Part shown: in pieces, positions 1-8,638 of the stretch
Layout: each line of letters starts with the position of its first letter
Numbering within the stretch: position 1 is the first letter of the stretch
NCBI GenBank assembly: GCA_964393895.1
Contig: CAYMWP010000056.1
Span: 1-26,517 of the forward strand
Length of the DNA stretch: 26,517 nt
Origin: B4-G1 sp964393895
GTDB taxonomy: Bacteria > Chloroflexota > Anaerolineae > B4-G1
Reading direction: 5' to 3'
The notes under the pieces: model-generated
Database searches by the model: none
Seen by the model: the letters and a program-made list of their open reading frames with translations, nothing else
What the model was told of the DNA's origin: nothing
Translations under genes and position numbers: made by a program

Positions 1-27
1 TAAGTTCACAGGTCAACTGACACGTTT

Positions 28-55
28 GGGAGCAATTTTGGATCTACTGAGTCTG
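28..55. repeat. Imperfect 28-bp direct repeat, copy 1
   Basis: This copy matches 307-334 at 24 of 28 positions, the shared parts being GGGAGCAA, TTT, ATCTAC and GAGTCTG. The two copies are 279 bp apart in the same orientation and the second ends 9 bases before the ribosome-binding site of the first gene. A paired binding site for a regulator is possible, as is a remnant of a dispersed repeat. Confidence 0.5.
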
Positions 56-180
56 ACAATGGCGCGTCTCACTCACTCATCGTGAGGAGTGAGGTGGCGG
101 ATGTAGAAAGGCTTTTGCGGGACCTGCTCGCACGGGACGTGCTCGTTTATTTGATGAACGGTAACTGCTCGGCCCGACCC

Positions 181-195
181 AGACCTCCGAGGTCT
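181..195. promoter_or_regulatory. 15-bp perfect palindrome, possible operator
   Basis: The arms AGACCTC and GAGGTCT are perfectly complementary around one central base. It lies about 165 bp before the first HdrA gene. A symmetric site of this size suits a dimeric repressor or activator, but no regulator gene is in the window, so the role is only a guess. Confidence 0.3.
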
Positions 196-231
196 ATAGC
201 CTGAAACGAGAACTTGGAGCGATGTGCGCCT

Positions 232-259
232 GTGCGCCAATGACCATACCTGGGCGCAC
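232..259 (+). terminator. Possible weak terminator-like hairpin
   Basis: GTGCGCC at 232-238 can pair with GGCGCAC at 253-259 around a 14-base loop. A short T tract (TTTT) follows a few bases later. It could end transcription from the left, but the loop is long and the T run short, so this is a weak call. Confidence 0.25.
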
Positions 260-306
260 CGACTTTTAATCTGTGTGAGTCTTCAGTGGATCGAATTCTG
301 CTCGGC

Positions 307-334
307 GGGAGCAAATTTCCATCTACCGAGTCTG
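307..334. repeat. Imperfect 28-bp direct repeat, copy 2
   Basis: This is the second copy of the repeat at 28-55. The differences fall in the middle (TTTGG becomes TTTCC) and at two single bases. It ends just before a TATACT hexamer and the AAGGAG ribosome-binding site at 344-349. Confidence 0.5.
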
Positions 335-359
335 TATACTGCTAAGGAGAAATACTTTG

Positions 360-3300
360 ATGCGTAAAGAGCTTGTTGGTGCTGTACTGGTCGTAGGCGG
401 CGGCGTGGGCGGTATGCGCGCCGCAGTTGACCTGGCCGAAGCTGGCCTCAAGGTCTACCTGGTGGAGAATATGCCCTGGCTGGGTGGCCGGGTGGCGCAA
501 CTCGGCTACATGTTTCCCACCCACGACTGCGTCCTCTGCCGGGGCACCTCTGACCACGGTTATGGCTGCACGCGACCGGCCATATCGCCAGCTTTTTTGG
601 ACAACAACTTGCACCCCAACATCGAGGTCCTCACCAATACCGATTTGATCAATCTAACGGGATATGCCGGCGATTTCACAGCCACGCTGCGCCACCGTCC
701 CACCCACGTGGACGTTGAGCGGTGCATCAACTGCGGGTTGTGCGACAGTGTCTGCCCGGTGAGCCTGCCCAGCCCGTTCGAGGAAGAACTAAGGGCCCGT
801 AAAGCGATCTATAAAATGGCGCCGCGCGCATTGCCCGATGCCTACGTCGTGGACAAGGTGCCGCGCTGCGACACCTGTCGCCGCTGCGAAGCGGTCTGCC
901 CCACCGGCGCGGTGAACCTGGACGAGCAGGAGACCGAATACGACGTGCGTGTCAGCGCCATCATCCTCTCGCTGGGTTACGCGCTCTCTGATCCGACCGA
1001 GTACCAGGAACTGGGATTTGGTCGCTTTCCTAACGTCATCCACTCGATGCAGTACGAGCGGCTGGCCAGCCGCTCCGGGCCAACGGAGGGTATCGTTATG
1101 CGCCCCTCCGATGGGAAACGGCCTGAACGCATCGCCTGGCTCCAATGCGTCGGCTCGCGGGATCAGAAGCATCCCTACTGCTCGTCCATCTGCTGCATGT
1201 ACGCCACCAAGGAGGCCATGCTGGCCAAGCAGCGCATTGAGGACATCCACTGCGAGATCTTTATGATGGACGAGCGGGCCTTTAACAAGGAATTTAACGC
1301 CTACTATGAGCAGGCGCAGAAAAAGTATGGAGTAGAGTATACCCGCTGCCGCATCTCGCTGGTCAAAGAGGACCCCGAGACGCGCGATCTGATCCTGCGC
1401 TATCCCGGCGCGGACGGCGGAATCGTCGAGAGCAGATTTGATATGGTGGTGCTCTCCGTAGGGGCGCTGCCGCCCCGGGGCTCCCGCGATCTGGCGAACA
1501 TGCTGGGAATCGAGCTGAACCCTTATGGCTTTTGCCGGACGGACAAGTTCGCCCCACTAAGCACGAGCAGGCCCGGCATCTATGTCTGCGGGACGTTCTC
1601 ATCGCCCAAAGAGATCGCGGAGACAATCCTGGACGCGGCCGGCGCGGCCGGAGACGTGATGCAACTGCTCTCCGATGAGGTTGGCGGTGGCCGGGCATAC
1701 GGCCACGAATATCCGTTCCTTTACGATCCGGACGCTTTTCCACCGGAGCGGGACGTGACCGGAGAGAAACCGCGCATCGGCGTATTTGTATGTCGCTGCT
1801 ATCCGAGCATCGCGGGAATTGTTGATACAGACGCAGTGGTCGGTTTCGCCGCCGGCTTGCCCGACGTGACACACGTAGAGACGATAGACTATGCCTGCCT
1901 GGAAGAGGGGCAGGAGCAGATCCGGCGAGTGATCGAGGAGCACGATCTTAACCGGGTGGTCTTGGCGGCTTGCAGTCACCGCACCCACGAGTCGCTGTTC
2001 CAACGCATCGTCCGCCAGGCCGGGCTGAATCCCTATTTGCTGGAAATGGCAAACATCCGCGAGCACTGCGCCTGGCCGCACGCGGACGATCCGGCAGGGG
2101 CTACACGGGCGGCGAAAGAGTTGACGCGCCTGGCAGTGGCGCGAGCGCGGCTGGCCGAGCAGGTGCACAAGCAAGCCATCGAACCCATCCGGCGGGCGCT
2201 GGTGATCGGAGGCGGCGCCTCTGGCATGACGGCGGCGCTTAACGTCGCCGACGCGGGATACGACGTCACCCTGGTGGAGCGAGAGTCGGGACTGGGCGGC
2301 AACTTGCAGCACATCTACTACGTGGCCGAGGGGGACGATCCCCAGCGGCTGTTGCGCGACCTGGTCAATCGCGTGCTGGGCCACCGGAGAATTGACATAC
2401 TCACTGACTCGGAGATCATCACGCACGAGGGCAGCGTGGGCGCATTCCGTTCCCTGGTGCGCACCCCGGCCGGCGAGGTAGAGGTCGAGCACGGGACGAC
2501 CATCATAGCCACCGGGGGGCAGGAATGGCGGGGCGACGTATATCTACACGGCCAGGACGAACGGGTGGTCACCTCGCTCGATTTGGAAGAGATAATCACC
2601 CACCGGCCGGAAAAGATCGCAGACCTGAAGGAAGTCGTCTTTATCCAATGTGTGCGCCGGCCGGGCGAGGTCGAATACTGTAGCCGGACGTGTTGCACGA
2701 ACACGATGAAGAACGCTATCCGCATCAAGGTGATCAATCCCAGGTGCAAGATCGTCGTGCTATACGAGGACATTATCACCTACGGCTTCCGGGAAGAGTT
2801 CTACACCGAGGCGCGGCAGCGCGGCGTCATCTTTGTGCGCTACGACGAATCTCACATGCCGCAGGTGCGGACGAGCGACCGGGGTGAATTAGAGATCACG
2901 GTGTGGGAACCCAATCTGGAGCAAGAGATCACGCTGCACCCTGATCTGCTGTCGTTGAGCATGGCAATCGAGCCATCTGCGGGGACGGAGAAACTGGCCC
3001 GCATCCTGGACGTGCCGCTCTCAAGCGAGGGCTTCTTTATGGAAGCCCATCTCAAAATGCGACCGATGGATATGGCGAGAGAGGGTATCTTTGTCTGCGG
3101 CATGGCCCACTATCCCAAATTCATCGAAGAATGTATCACCAACGCGCAAGCAGCGGCGGGGCGGGCCATCACAATTCTCTCTACGCCGCAAATGTACATC
3201 GGCGGGGTCATCTCGGTGGTGGATCAGAGCAAGTGTGTGGGCTGCCTCACCTGTGTGCGAATCTGTCCCTTTACGATCCCCAAAGTGCGGTATTCGGATA

Positions 3301-3497
3301 CGGGAGTGGGGGAAATCAAGGGAGCGGCCTATATTGACCCGGCGATGTGCACGGGGTGCGGCACCTGCGCGGCCGAGTGCCCGGCCGGCGCGATCCAGTT
3401 GGTCGCCTATCGGGATGAGCAGATCCTGGGGCTGCCGCTGGGTGCGTGGGCGAGGGAGCGAGGGAGCGAATCGGCGAATCAGCGAATCAGCGAGTGA
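360..3497 (+). CDS. hdrA: HdrA-HdrA fusion, FAD/Fe-S electron-bifurcation subunit
   Basis: This 1045-residue protein joins two unequal HdrA halves. The first starts with an FAD Rossmann motif (GGGVGG, near residue 13), has the HdrA signature around FPTHDCVLC, and carries an inserted ferredoxin with CxxCxxCxxxCP near residues 122 and 170. The second half starts near 470 with the HdrA N-terminal Fe-S domain (CRC, a Cys in the YACLEEGQ stretch, AACSHRTHE, IREHCAW), followed by a second FAD motif near 611 and a C-terminal two-cluster ferredoxin near 960 and 997. Archaeal HdrA is about 650 residues and works as a dimer; here one chain supplies both halves. AAGGAG at 344-349 fits ATG 360, and a TTG at 357 is an alternative. 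The C-terminal tail and stop codon lie inside an 8-bp tandem repeat. The following MvhD is the expected partner. It is probably cytoplasmic. Family call is secure; the electron donors and acceptors are inferred. Confidence 0.9.
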   Translation: MRKELVGAVLVVGGGVGGMRAAVDLAEAGLKVYLVENMPWLGGRVAQLGYMFPTHDCVLCRGTSDHGYGCTRPAISPAFLDNNLHPNIEVLTNTDLINLTGYAGDFTATLRHRPTHVDVERCINCGLCDSVCPVSLPSPFEEELRARKAIYKMAPRALPDAYVVDKVPRCDTCRRCEAVCPTGAVNLDEQETEYDVRVSAIILSLGYALSDPTEYQELGFGRFPNVIHSMQYERLASRSGPTEGIVMRPSDGKRPERIAWLQCVGSRDQKHPYCSSICCMYATKEAMLAKQRIEDIHCEIFMMDERAFNKEFNAYYEQAQKKYGVEYTRCRISLVKEDPETRDLILRYPGADGGIVESRFDMVVLSVGALPPRGSRDLANMLGIELNPYGFCRTDKFAPLSTSRPGIYVCGTFSSPKEIAETILDAAGAAGDVMQLLSDEVGGGRAYGHEYPFLYDPDAFPPERDVTGEKPRIGVFVCRCYPSIAGIVDTDAVVGFAAGLPDVTHVETIDYACLEEGQEQIRRVIEEHDLNRVVLAACSHRTHESLFQRIVRQAGLNPYLLEMANIREHCAWPHADDPAGATRAAKELTRLAVARARLAEQVHKQAIEPIRRALVIGGGASGMTAALNVADAGYDVTLVERESGLGGNLQHIYYVAEGDDPQRLLRDLVNRVLGHRRIDILTDSEIITHEGSVGAFRSLVRTPAGEVEVEHGTTIIATGGQEWRGDVYLHGQDERVVTSLDLEEIITHRPEKIADLKEVVFIQCVRRPGEVEYCSRTCCTNTMKNAIRIKVINPRCKIVVLYEDIITYGFREEFYTEARQRGVIFVRYDESHMPQVRTSDRGELEITVWEPNLEQEITLHPDLLSLSMAIEPSAGTEKLARILDVPLSSEGFFMEAHLKMRPMDMAREGIFVCGMAHYPKFIEECITNAQAAAGRAITILSTPQMYIGGVISVVDQSKCVGCLTCVRICPFTIPKVRYSDTGVGEIKGAAYIDPAMCTGCGTCAAECPAGAIQLVAYRDEQILGLPLGAWARERGSESANQRISE

Positions 3498-3500
3498 GCG
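3450..3500 (+). repeat. 8-bp tandem repeat overlapping the end of the HdrA-HdrA gene
   Basis: Six imperfect copies of an octamer of the type GCGAATCA or GCGAGGGA run from 3450 to 3497. They encode the last residues of the HdrA-HdrA fusion and contain its TGA stop codon (3495-3497). The same octamer family occurs in frame in the next HdrA gene at 7735-7766. Confidence 0.85.
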
Positions 3501-3538
3501 TCTGTGTTTCACGGTTTACGTTTCACAAAGAGGTGTTA

Positions 3539-3970
3539 ATGACTGAACAAAGCAATAACGGTTTTGAGCCAGAGATCACCGTCTTTACCTGCATTTACTG
3601 CGCTTACATGGCCATTGATACGGCCGGTGCACTGCGCATCAAATACCCGGCCAACGTCAAATTGATAAAATTACCGTGCACGGGCAAGACGGATACGCGC
3701 TACCTGCTGGAGGCGTTCGAGCAGGGAGCCGATGGGGTGTGTATCGTGGGTTGCCCCATCGGCAACTGCCACCATGTACACGGGAACGAGAGAGGCCTGG
3801 CGCGGGTCAAGTACACGAAAAAATTGCTCGACGAGATCGGGCTGGGAGGCGATAGGCTGGAGATGTATTTCGTCTCCGGCGGGATGGGAGACACGTTTGC
3901 CAACGCAATGCGCGAGATGACGGAGCGAGTGCAGGAATTGGGGCCAAATCCCTTGAAAAGTGAGCTTTGA
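3539..3970 (+). CDS. mvhD: MvhD-like [2Fe-2S] electron-transfer subunit (copy 1)
   Basis: This 143-residue protein is of the MvhD family, the small iron-sulfur subunit that passes electrons from a donor enzyme to HdrA. The cysteines expected for the cluster are visible: CIYC (residues 18 and 21), PCTG (47) and GCPIGNCHH (72 and 77), with the family pattern GADGV before the last pair and GNE after it. ATG 3539 is chosen because AGAGG lies just upstream and the family N-terminus starts here. An upstream extension in the same frame would only translate the repeat at the end of the previous gene. It follows the HdrA-HdrA fusion by 41 bases and precedes the giant HdrA by 32 bases, so it probably serves one or both. 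Confidence 0.9.
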   Translation: MTEQSNNGFEPEITVFTCIYCAYMAIDTAGALRIKYPANVKLIKLPCTGKTDTRYLLEAFEQGADGVCIVGCPIGNCHHVHGNERGLARVKYTKKLLDEIGLGGDRLEMYFVSGGMGDTFANAMREMTERVQELGPNPLKSEL

Positions 3971-4002
3971 CCAAGGCGGTTTGATGAGGGGAAGGGAGAC
4001 GC

Positions 4003-7000
4003 ATGGATGAGCACAGCGTCAAGCCAAAACATCCCACCGGCGCGGTGATGGTTGTCGGCGGGGGGATCGCCGGCATTCAGTCGTCGCTGGATCTGGCTGA
4101 GGCCGGCTACAAGGTCTACCTGGTCGAGAACAAATCGGCCATCGGCGGGCACATGGCACAACTGGACAAAACCTTCCCCACCAACGACTGCGCCATGTGC
4201 ATCGTCAGCCCCAAGCTGGTGGACTGCGGTCGCCACCACAACATCGAACTGCTGACCGATAGCGAGGTGGTCGGTATACAAGGAGAGGCCGGGGATTTCA
4301 CCGCCCGGGTACGGATCCATCCCCGCTACATTGATCTGGACAAATGCACCGGCTGCGGCGACTGCGCCACCGTTTGCCCGGTCATCGTGCCTATCGGAAT
4401 AGGCCCCCATTTCGACGAGGGTTTGGCGGAGCAGCGGGCGGCCTACAAGCTGTACCCCCAGGCGGTGCCCAACGCCTTTGCCATCGAAAAGCTGGGCATC
4501 GCTCCCTGCCGCGACGCCTGTCCAGCCGGTCAGCGCGCCCAGGGCTACATCGCCCTCATCCGCGAGGGCCGCTACGAGGACGCGCTGCGCGTCATCAAGG
4601 AGGATAATCCCTTCCCCGGTATCTGTGGCCGCATCTGCAACCATCGCTGCGAGACCGCCTGCAACCGGGGCAAGCTGGACGAGGCCGTGAACATCCGCGC
4701 GCTGAAGCGGTTCGTAACCGACAAGGTCTACGCCCAACCCCGGGTGTCGCCGGAGCCGGCCCAGCGCAAGTACGAGCAGCGCGTGGCCGTCATCGGAGCC
4801 GGCCCTTGCGGGCTGACCGCCGCTCAGGATTTGTGCAAGCTGGGGTACGGCGTCACCGCGTTCGAGGCGCTGCCCGTGGGCGGCGGGATGTTGCGGGTGG
4901 GAGTTCCTGAATATCGCTTGCCCTCCGAGATCGTGGACCGCGAGGTGCAGGACATTGTGGATCTGGGGGTCGAGCTACGCCTCAGCACGACGGTGGACAA
5001 CCTGGACGACGTCTTTGCCGAGGGGTTCGAGGCCGTGCTCATCGCCGTCGGAGCGCACGAGGGCATCCGCCTGCCCATCCCCGGCGCGGATATGGAAGGG
5101 GTGCTGATCAACACCACGTTCCTGCGCGACGTGCGGCTGGACAACCCACCTGAGCTGGGTGATCGGGTGGCCGTCATCGGGGCCGGGGACGTGGCGATGG
5201 ACGTGGCGCGCACGGCGATACGTATGGGATCAGAGGTGCACGTCTACTACCGCCGCACCCGCGAGGAAGCAACGGCCGGCGAGGAAGAGATGCGCCACGC
5301 CGAGGAGGAGGGCGTCGTCTTTCACTGGCAGGTCAACCCGGTCGAAGTCATCGGTGGGAACGGACGTATGAGCGGCCTGAAATGCGTGCGCACCGAGCAG
5401 GGGTTGCCCGACGAGACCGGCCGCCGCCGGCCCGTTCGGGTCCCCGGCTCGGAGCATTTCGTGCCCTGCGATAACGTCATCTTTTCCGTGGGACAGCGAG
5501 CCGGCCTGGCCTTTATCCCGGAAAGCGCGGGCGTCGGCGTCACCGACCAGGCGACCATCGCCATCAATCCCAACACTCTGGCCGCGACGCGACCGGGAGT
5601 ATTTGCGGCGGGCGACGCCACCACCGGGACGTCGTTCGTCATCGAGGCAGTGGAAGCCGGACATCGGGCCGCCGATTCCATCCATCGCTATCTGCAAGGG
5701 GAAGAACTGGAGCCGCCGCCCAAGCCCGAACTGCCGGTGGTCGAGCTGACGCAGGCAGAGATTGGGAAGCGAGTAGAACTGGGCCAGGTGCACGTGCAAC
5801 CCCGCGTGCCGATGGACGAGTTGCCGGCCGAGGAAAGAACCTCCACCTTCGAGGAGGTAGTAGCGGGATACACCGACGAGCAAGCTCAGGCGGAGGCGGC
5901 CCGCTGCCTGGCCTGCGGCATCTGCTCTGAATGTTTGAGCTGCGTCTACGAGTGCCAGGCCGACGCCATCAATCACGATATGGTGGAGCAGGTGGGAGAC
6001 TTGTCGGTGGGAGCAGTTGTGCTGGCCCCCGGTTACGAGGGTTATCAGGCCGAGCAGTCGGGCGAGTACGGCTGGGGCCGTTACCCCAACGTGGTCACCG
6101 CGCTCCAATTCGAGCGGCTGCTGAACGCCTCCGGCCCCACTCACGGCCACGTCCAGCGCCCCTCGGATGGGAAGACACCGCGGCGCATCGCCTTCATCCA
6201 GTGTGTGGGCTCCCGCGATCAGACCCACGATTACTGCTCGTCGTTCTGTTGCATGTACGCCACCAAAGAGGGCATCATGTCAATCGAGCACGAGCCGGAT
6301 ACCGAGGTCACCATCTTTATGATGGACATGCGAGCCTTTAGCAAGGGCTACCTGGAATATTACCGGCGCGCTCAGGAGCGGTACGGCATCCGCTACGTGC
6401 GCTGCCGCATCTCGTCTGTGAAGGAAAACCCCCAAACGCACGACCTCGTCTTGAGATACGTGGCAGAACAAGGGAACAAGGGAGCGGAGGAGCAGGAGAG
6501 TCATTCGCCATTCGCCATTCGCCATTCGCCAATTCGTGAGGAAGAGTTCGACCTGGTGGTGCTCTCGGTGGGGGTGGAAATACCGGAGCGCACGCGCGAG
6601 CTAGGGCGGCGGCTGGGCGTGGAGGTGGACGAGTACGGGTTCTGTCGCACGCAGCCTTTCGAGCCGCTCCAGACGAGCAAGCCGGGCATCTTTGCCGTGG
6701 GGCCGTTCCGCGAGCCGAAGGACATTCCCGAATCGGTGGTCGAGGCCAGCGGAGCGGCGGCGGCGGCGGGCAAGGTTCTGTCCTCGGCCCGCTGGACTTG
6801 CACGGAGGAGATAGTGTATCCTCCAGAGCGAGACGTGACCGCAGAGGAACCCCGCGTCGGGGTATTCGTCTGTCACTGCGGGTCGAACATTGGCGGCTAT
6901 CTCGACGTGCCTGAGGTAGCGGAGTATGCGGCGAGCCTGCCGGGGGTAGTGCACGCCGAGCACAATTTGTATACCTGCTCGCAAGATTCGATCCAACACA

Positions 7001-8637
7001 TCACGGAGCAGACGAAAGCGCTGGGCCTCAACCGGGTCGTGGTCGCCTCCTGCACTCCGCTGACCCACGAGCCGCTGTTCCAGGACTCTATCCGCCAGGC
7101 GGGGCTGAACCCCGGCATGTTCCAGATGGCCAACATTCGCAATCAATGCTCCTGGGTGCACCCCGACCAGTGGGACGAGGCAACGGAGAAATCGAAGGAC
7201 CTGGTGCGGATGGCGGTGGCCAAGGCGCTGCGGCTGGAGCCGCTCCGCAAAACCGAGGTGCCGGTGCAGAAGACAGCCCTCGTCATCGGCGGTGGGGTAG
7301 CCGGGATGACGGCGGCGCTGGCGCTGGCCGAGCAGGGCTTCCCGGTGCACCTGGTCGAACGGACGGAGCGGCTGGGCGGCCAACTGCAAAACGTGCACCA
7401 CATTGTGGATTACGGGAGCGAGCCGGGGAACGGCCAAGGCAAGCTGGTGTGGCGCGACCCTCAGGTCTTCTTGCAGGGATTGATCGAGCGGGTGAAGAGC
7501 CATTCTCAGATCACACTACATCTGGAGAGCGAGTACCTGGAGAGCAGCGGCTTTGCCGGCAACTTTACCTCGCGGCTGCGCACCCCCGACGGGGAAAGCC
7601 AAGCGACCACTACGGTCGCCGTGCGGCACGGAGCCACAGTCGTGGCGACGGGAGGCGTCGAGTACAAAGGGTCAGAGTACGGCTACGGCACAGACCCGCG
7701 CATCGTGACGCAGCAAGAGTTCGAGGCGCTGTTGGCGAGTCAGCGAGTCAGCGAGTCAGCGAATCAGGGGGGCGGTGAGAGACGAGGGGAGGATTTGCCG
7801 GATTCGGTGACGATGATCCTGTGCGTTGGGCCGGCGGAGTGGTATTGCTCCCGCATCTGCTGCACGACGGCCATCAAGAACGCGCTGGTGCTCAAACGTG
7901 CCAATCCCCAGGCCCAGATAACCGTGCTGTACAACGATATCCGCACTTACGGCTTCAAGGAACGGCTGTACAAAGAGGCACGGCGACAGGGCGTGATCTT
8001 TGTGCATTATGACTTTGACCGCAAGCCAACAGTAGAGATTGGGGATTCGGGATTGGAGATCGCGGTGTGGGAGTCCTCTCTGGGGCAAGAATTGGTGCTG
8101 AACCCAGACCTGCTGGTCTTGAGTATGCCAGTGGTGCCGTCGGATGGAGCGGACAGGCTGGCGACGCGGCTTAAAGTGCCGCTAGACCTGGACGGGTTTT
8201 TCCTGGAAGCGCACGTTAAATTGCGCCCCGTAGACTTTGCCAGCGACGGTCTGTTCCTGGCCGGGACGGCGCACTATCCGAAATTCATGGACGAGGCGAT
8301 AGTACAGGCGCAGGCCGCCGCCGCCCGCGCGACGACAATTCTGGGGCAGGATGTGTTGCAGGTTGGCGGCATCGTGGCCCAGGTGGACGCGGAAAAGTGC
8401 GTCGCCTGCCTGACGTGCGTGCGCATCTGCCCCTACGACGTGCCCCAGGTGCAGGCCAGGTTCGATGGGGTGGGCGGCATCGCCGGCGCGGCCTACATCG
8501 AGCCGGCCCAATGCCACGGCTGCGGCAGTTGCGTCGCCGAGTGCCCTGCCAAAGCGATTCAACTGCTCCGCTACCGGGACGTGCAGGTGGAAGCCGAGAT
8601 CGCGGCGCTGTTGGAGCCGCAGCCGGTGGGAGTATGA
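4003..8637 (+). CDS. hdrA: HdrA-NfnB-HdrA fusion: NAD(P)H-linked flavin bifurcation protein
   Basis: This 1544-residue chain has, in order: HdrA FAD motif (GGGIAGIQ, near residue 18) with FPTNDCAMC; one ferredoxin motif CTGCGDCATVCP (near 115); a complete NfnB/GltD-like module (about 165-600) with its Cys-rich entry (CRDACPAG, CGRICNHRC, CNRG), an FAD motif VIGAGPCG near 262, an NAD(P)H motif VIGAGDVA near 390 and the GVFAAGD FAD motif near 533; a second Cys-rich ferredoxin motif (CLACGICSECLSC, near 635); the rest of the first HdrA flavin domain; the HdrA N-terminal domain (VFVCHCGSNIGG, near 950); a second FAD motif near 1091; and a C-terminal two-cluster ferredoxin (near 1467 and 1504). 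Three flavin sites are predicted. GGGAG precedes ATG 4003. Two tandem repeats lie in frame in the linkers. By family, NfnB and GltD use NAD(P)H; that this protein feeds those electrons to ferredoxin and MetFV is inference. Confidence 0.9.
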   Translation: MDEHSVKPKHPTGAVMVVGGGIAGIQSSLDLAEAGYKVYLVENKSAIGGHMAQLDKTFPTNDCAMCIVSPKLVDCGRHHNIELLTDSEVVGIQGEAGDFTARVRIHPRYIDLDKCTGCGDCATVCPVIVPIGIGPHFDEGLAEQRAAYKLYPQAVPNAFAIEKLGIAPCRDACPAGQRAQGYIALIREGRYEDALRVIKEDNPFPGICGRICNHRCETACNRGKLDEAVNIRALKRFVTDKVYAQPRVSPEPAQRKYEQRVAVIGAGPCGLTAAQDLCKLGYGVTAFEALPVGGGMLRVGVPEYRLPSEIVDREVQDIVDLGVELRLSTTVDNLDDVFAEGFEAVLIAVGAHEGIRLPIPGADMEGVLINTTFLRDVRLDNPPELGDRVAVIGAGDVAMDVARTAIRMGSEVHVYYRRTREEATAGEEEMRHAEEEGVVFHWQVNPVEVIGGNGRMSGLKCVRTEQGLPDETGRRRPVRVPGSEHFVPCDNVIFSVGQRAGLAFIPESAGVGVTDQATIAINPNTLAATRPGVFAAGDATTGTSFVIEAVEAGHRAADSIHRYLQGEELEPPPKPELPVVELTQAEIGKRVELGQVHVQPRVPMDELPAEERTSTFEEVVAGYTDEQAQAEAARCLACGICSECLSCVYECQADAINHDMVEQVGDLSVGAVVLAPGYEGYQAEQSGEYGWGRYPNVVTALQFERLLNASGPTHGHVQRPSDGKTPRRIAFIQCVGSRDQTHDYCSSFCCMYATKEGIMSIEHEPDTEVTIFMMDMRAFSKGYLEYYRRAQERYGIRYVRCRISSVKENPQTHDLVLRYVAEQGNKGAEEQESHSPFAIRHSPIREEEFDLVVLSVGVEIPERTRELGRRLGVEVDEYGFCRTQPFEPLQTSKPGIFAVGPFREPKDIPESVVEASGAAAAAGKVLSSARWTCTEEIVYPPERDVTAEEPRVGVFVCHCGSNIGGYLDVPEVAEYAASLPGVVHAEHNLYTCSQDSIQHITEQTKALGLNRVVVASCTPLTHEPLFQDSIRQAGLNPGMFQMANIRNQCSWVHPDQWDEATEKSKDLVRMAVAKALRLEPLRKTEVPVQKTALVIGGGVAGMTAALALAEQGFPVHLVERTERLGGQLQNVHHIVDYGSEPGNGQGKLVWRDPQVFLQGLIERVKSHSQITLHLESEYLESSGFAGNFTSRLRTPDGESQATTTVAVRHGATVVATGGVEYKGSEYGYGTDPRIVTQQEFEALLASQRVSESANQGGGERRGEDLPDSVTMILCVGPAEWYCSRICCTTAIKNALVLKRANPQAQITVLYNDIRTYGFKERLYKEARRQGVIFVHYDFDRKPTVEIGDSGLEIAVWESSLGQELVLNPDLLVLSMPVVPSDGADRLATRLKVPLDLDGFFLEAHVKLRPVDFASDGLFLAGTAHYPKFMDEAIVQAQAAAARATTILGQDVLQVGGIVAQVDAEKCVACLTCVRICPYDVPQVQARFDGVGGIAGAAYIEPAQCHGCGSCVAECPAKAIQLLRYRDVQVEAEIAALLEPQPVGV
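6502..6529 (+). repeat. 7-bp tandem repeat in frame within the HdrA-NfnB-HdrA gene
   Basis: Four perfect copies of CATTCGC encode a Ser/His/Pro-rich insert near residues 834-843. It lies between the ferredoxin-linked flavin region and the following beta strand of the first HdrA half, a place where related HdrA genes in this window have a short loop. Confidence 0.85.
7735..7766 (+). repeat. 8-bp tandem repeat in frame within the HdrA-NfnB-HdrA gene
   Basis: Three copies of GCGAGTCA and one of GCGAATCA sit in the second HdrA flavin domain, near residues 1245-1255. They encode a loop containing RVSESANQ. The same family forms the end of the HdrA-HdrA gene at 3450-3500. Confidence 0.85.
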
Positions 8638-8638
8638 A

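Larger units (their letters stand above)
1..343. other. Upstream non-coding region of the Hdr operon
   Basis: I see no credible gene in this stretch. It holds an imperfect 28-bp direct repeat (28-55 and 307-334), a perfect 15-bp palindrome (181-195) and a 7-bp inverted repeat (232-238 with 253-259), each listed separately. The promoter of the operon should lie here because the first gene follows directly, but no convincing -35/-10 pair could be assigned by eye. The region may also hold the 3' end signals of a gene to the left of the window. Confidence 0.6.

Noticed and set aside
335..340. TATACT as -10 promoter box
   Set aside because: It is only a few bases before the ribosome-binding site and has no matching -35 box, so a transcript from it would lack the AAGGAG.
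3700..4737. Long minus-strand open frame of about 345 codons
   Set aside because: It lies opposite mvhD copy 1 and the start of the giant HdrA, both clear genes, and has no ribosome-binding site or motif.
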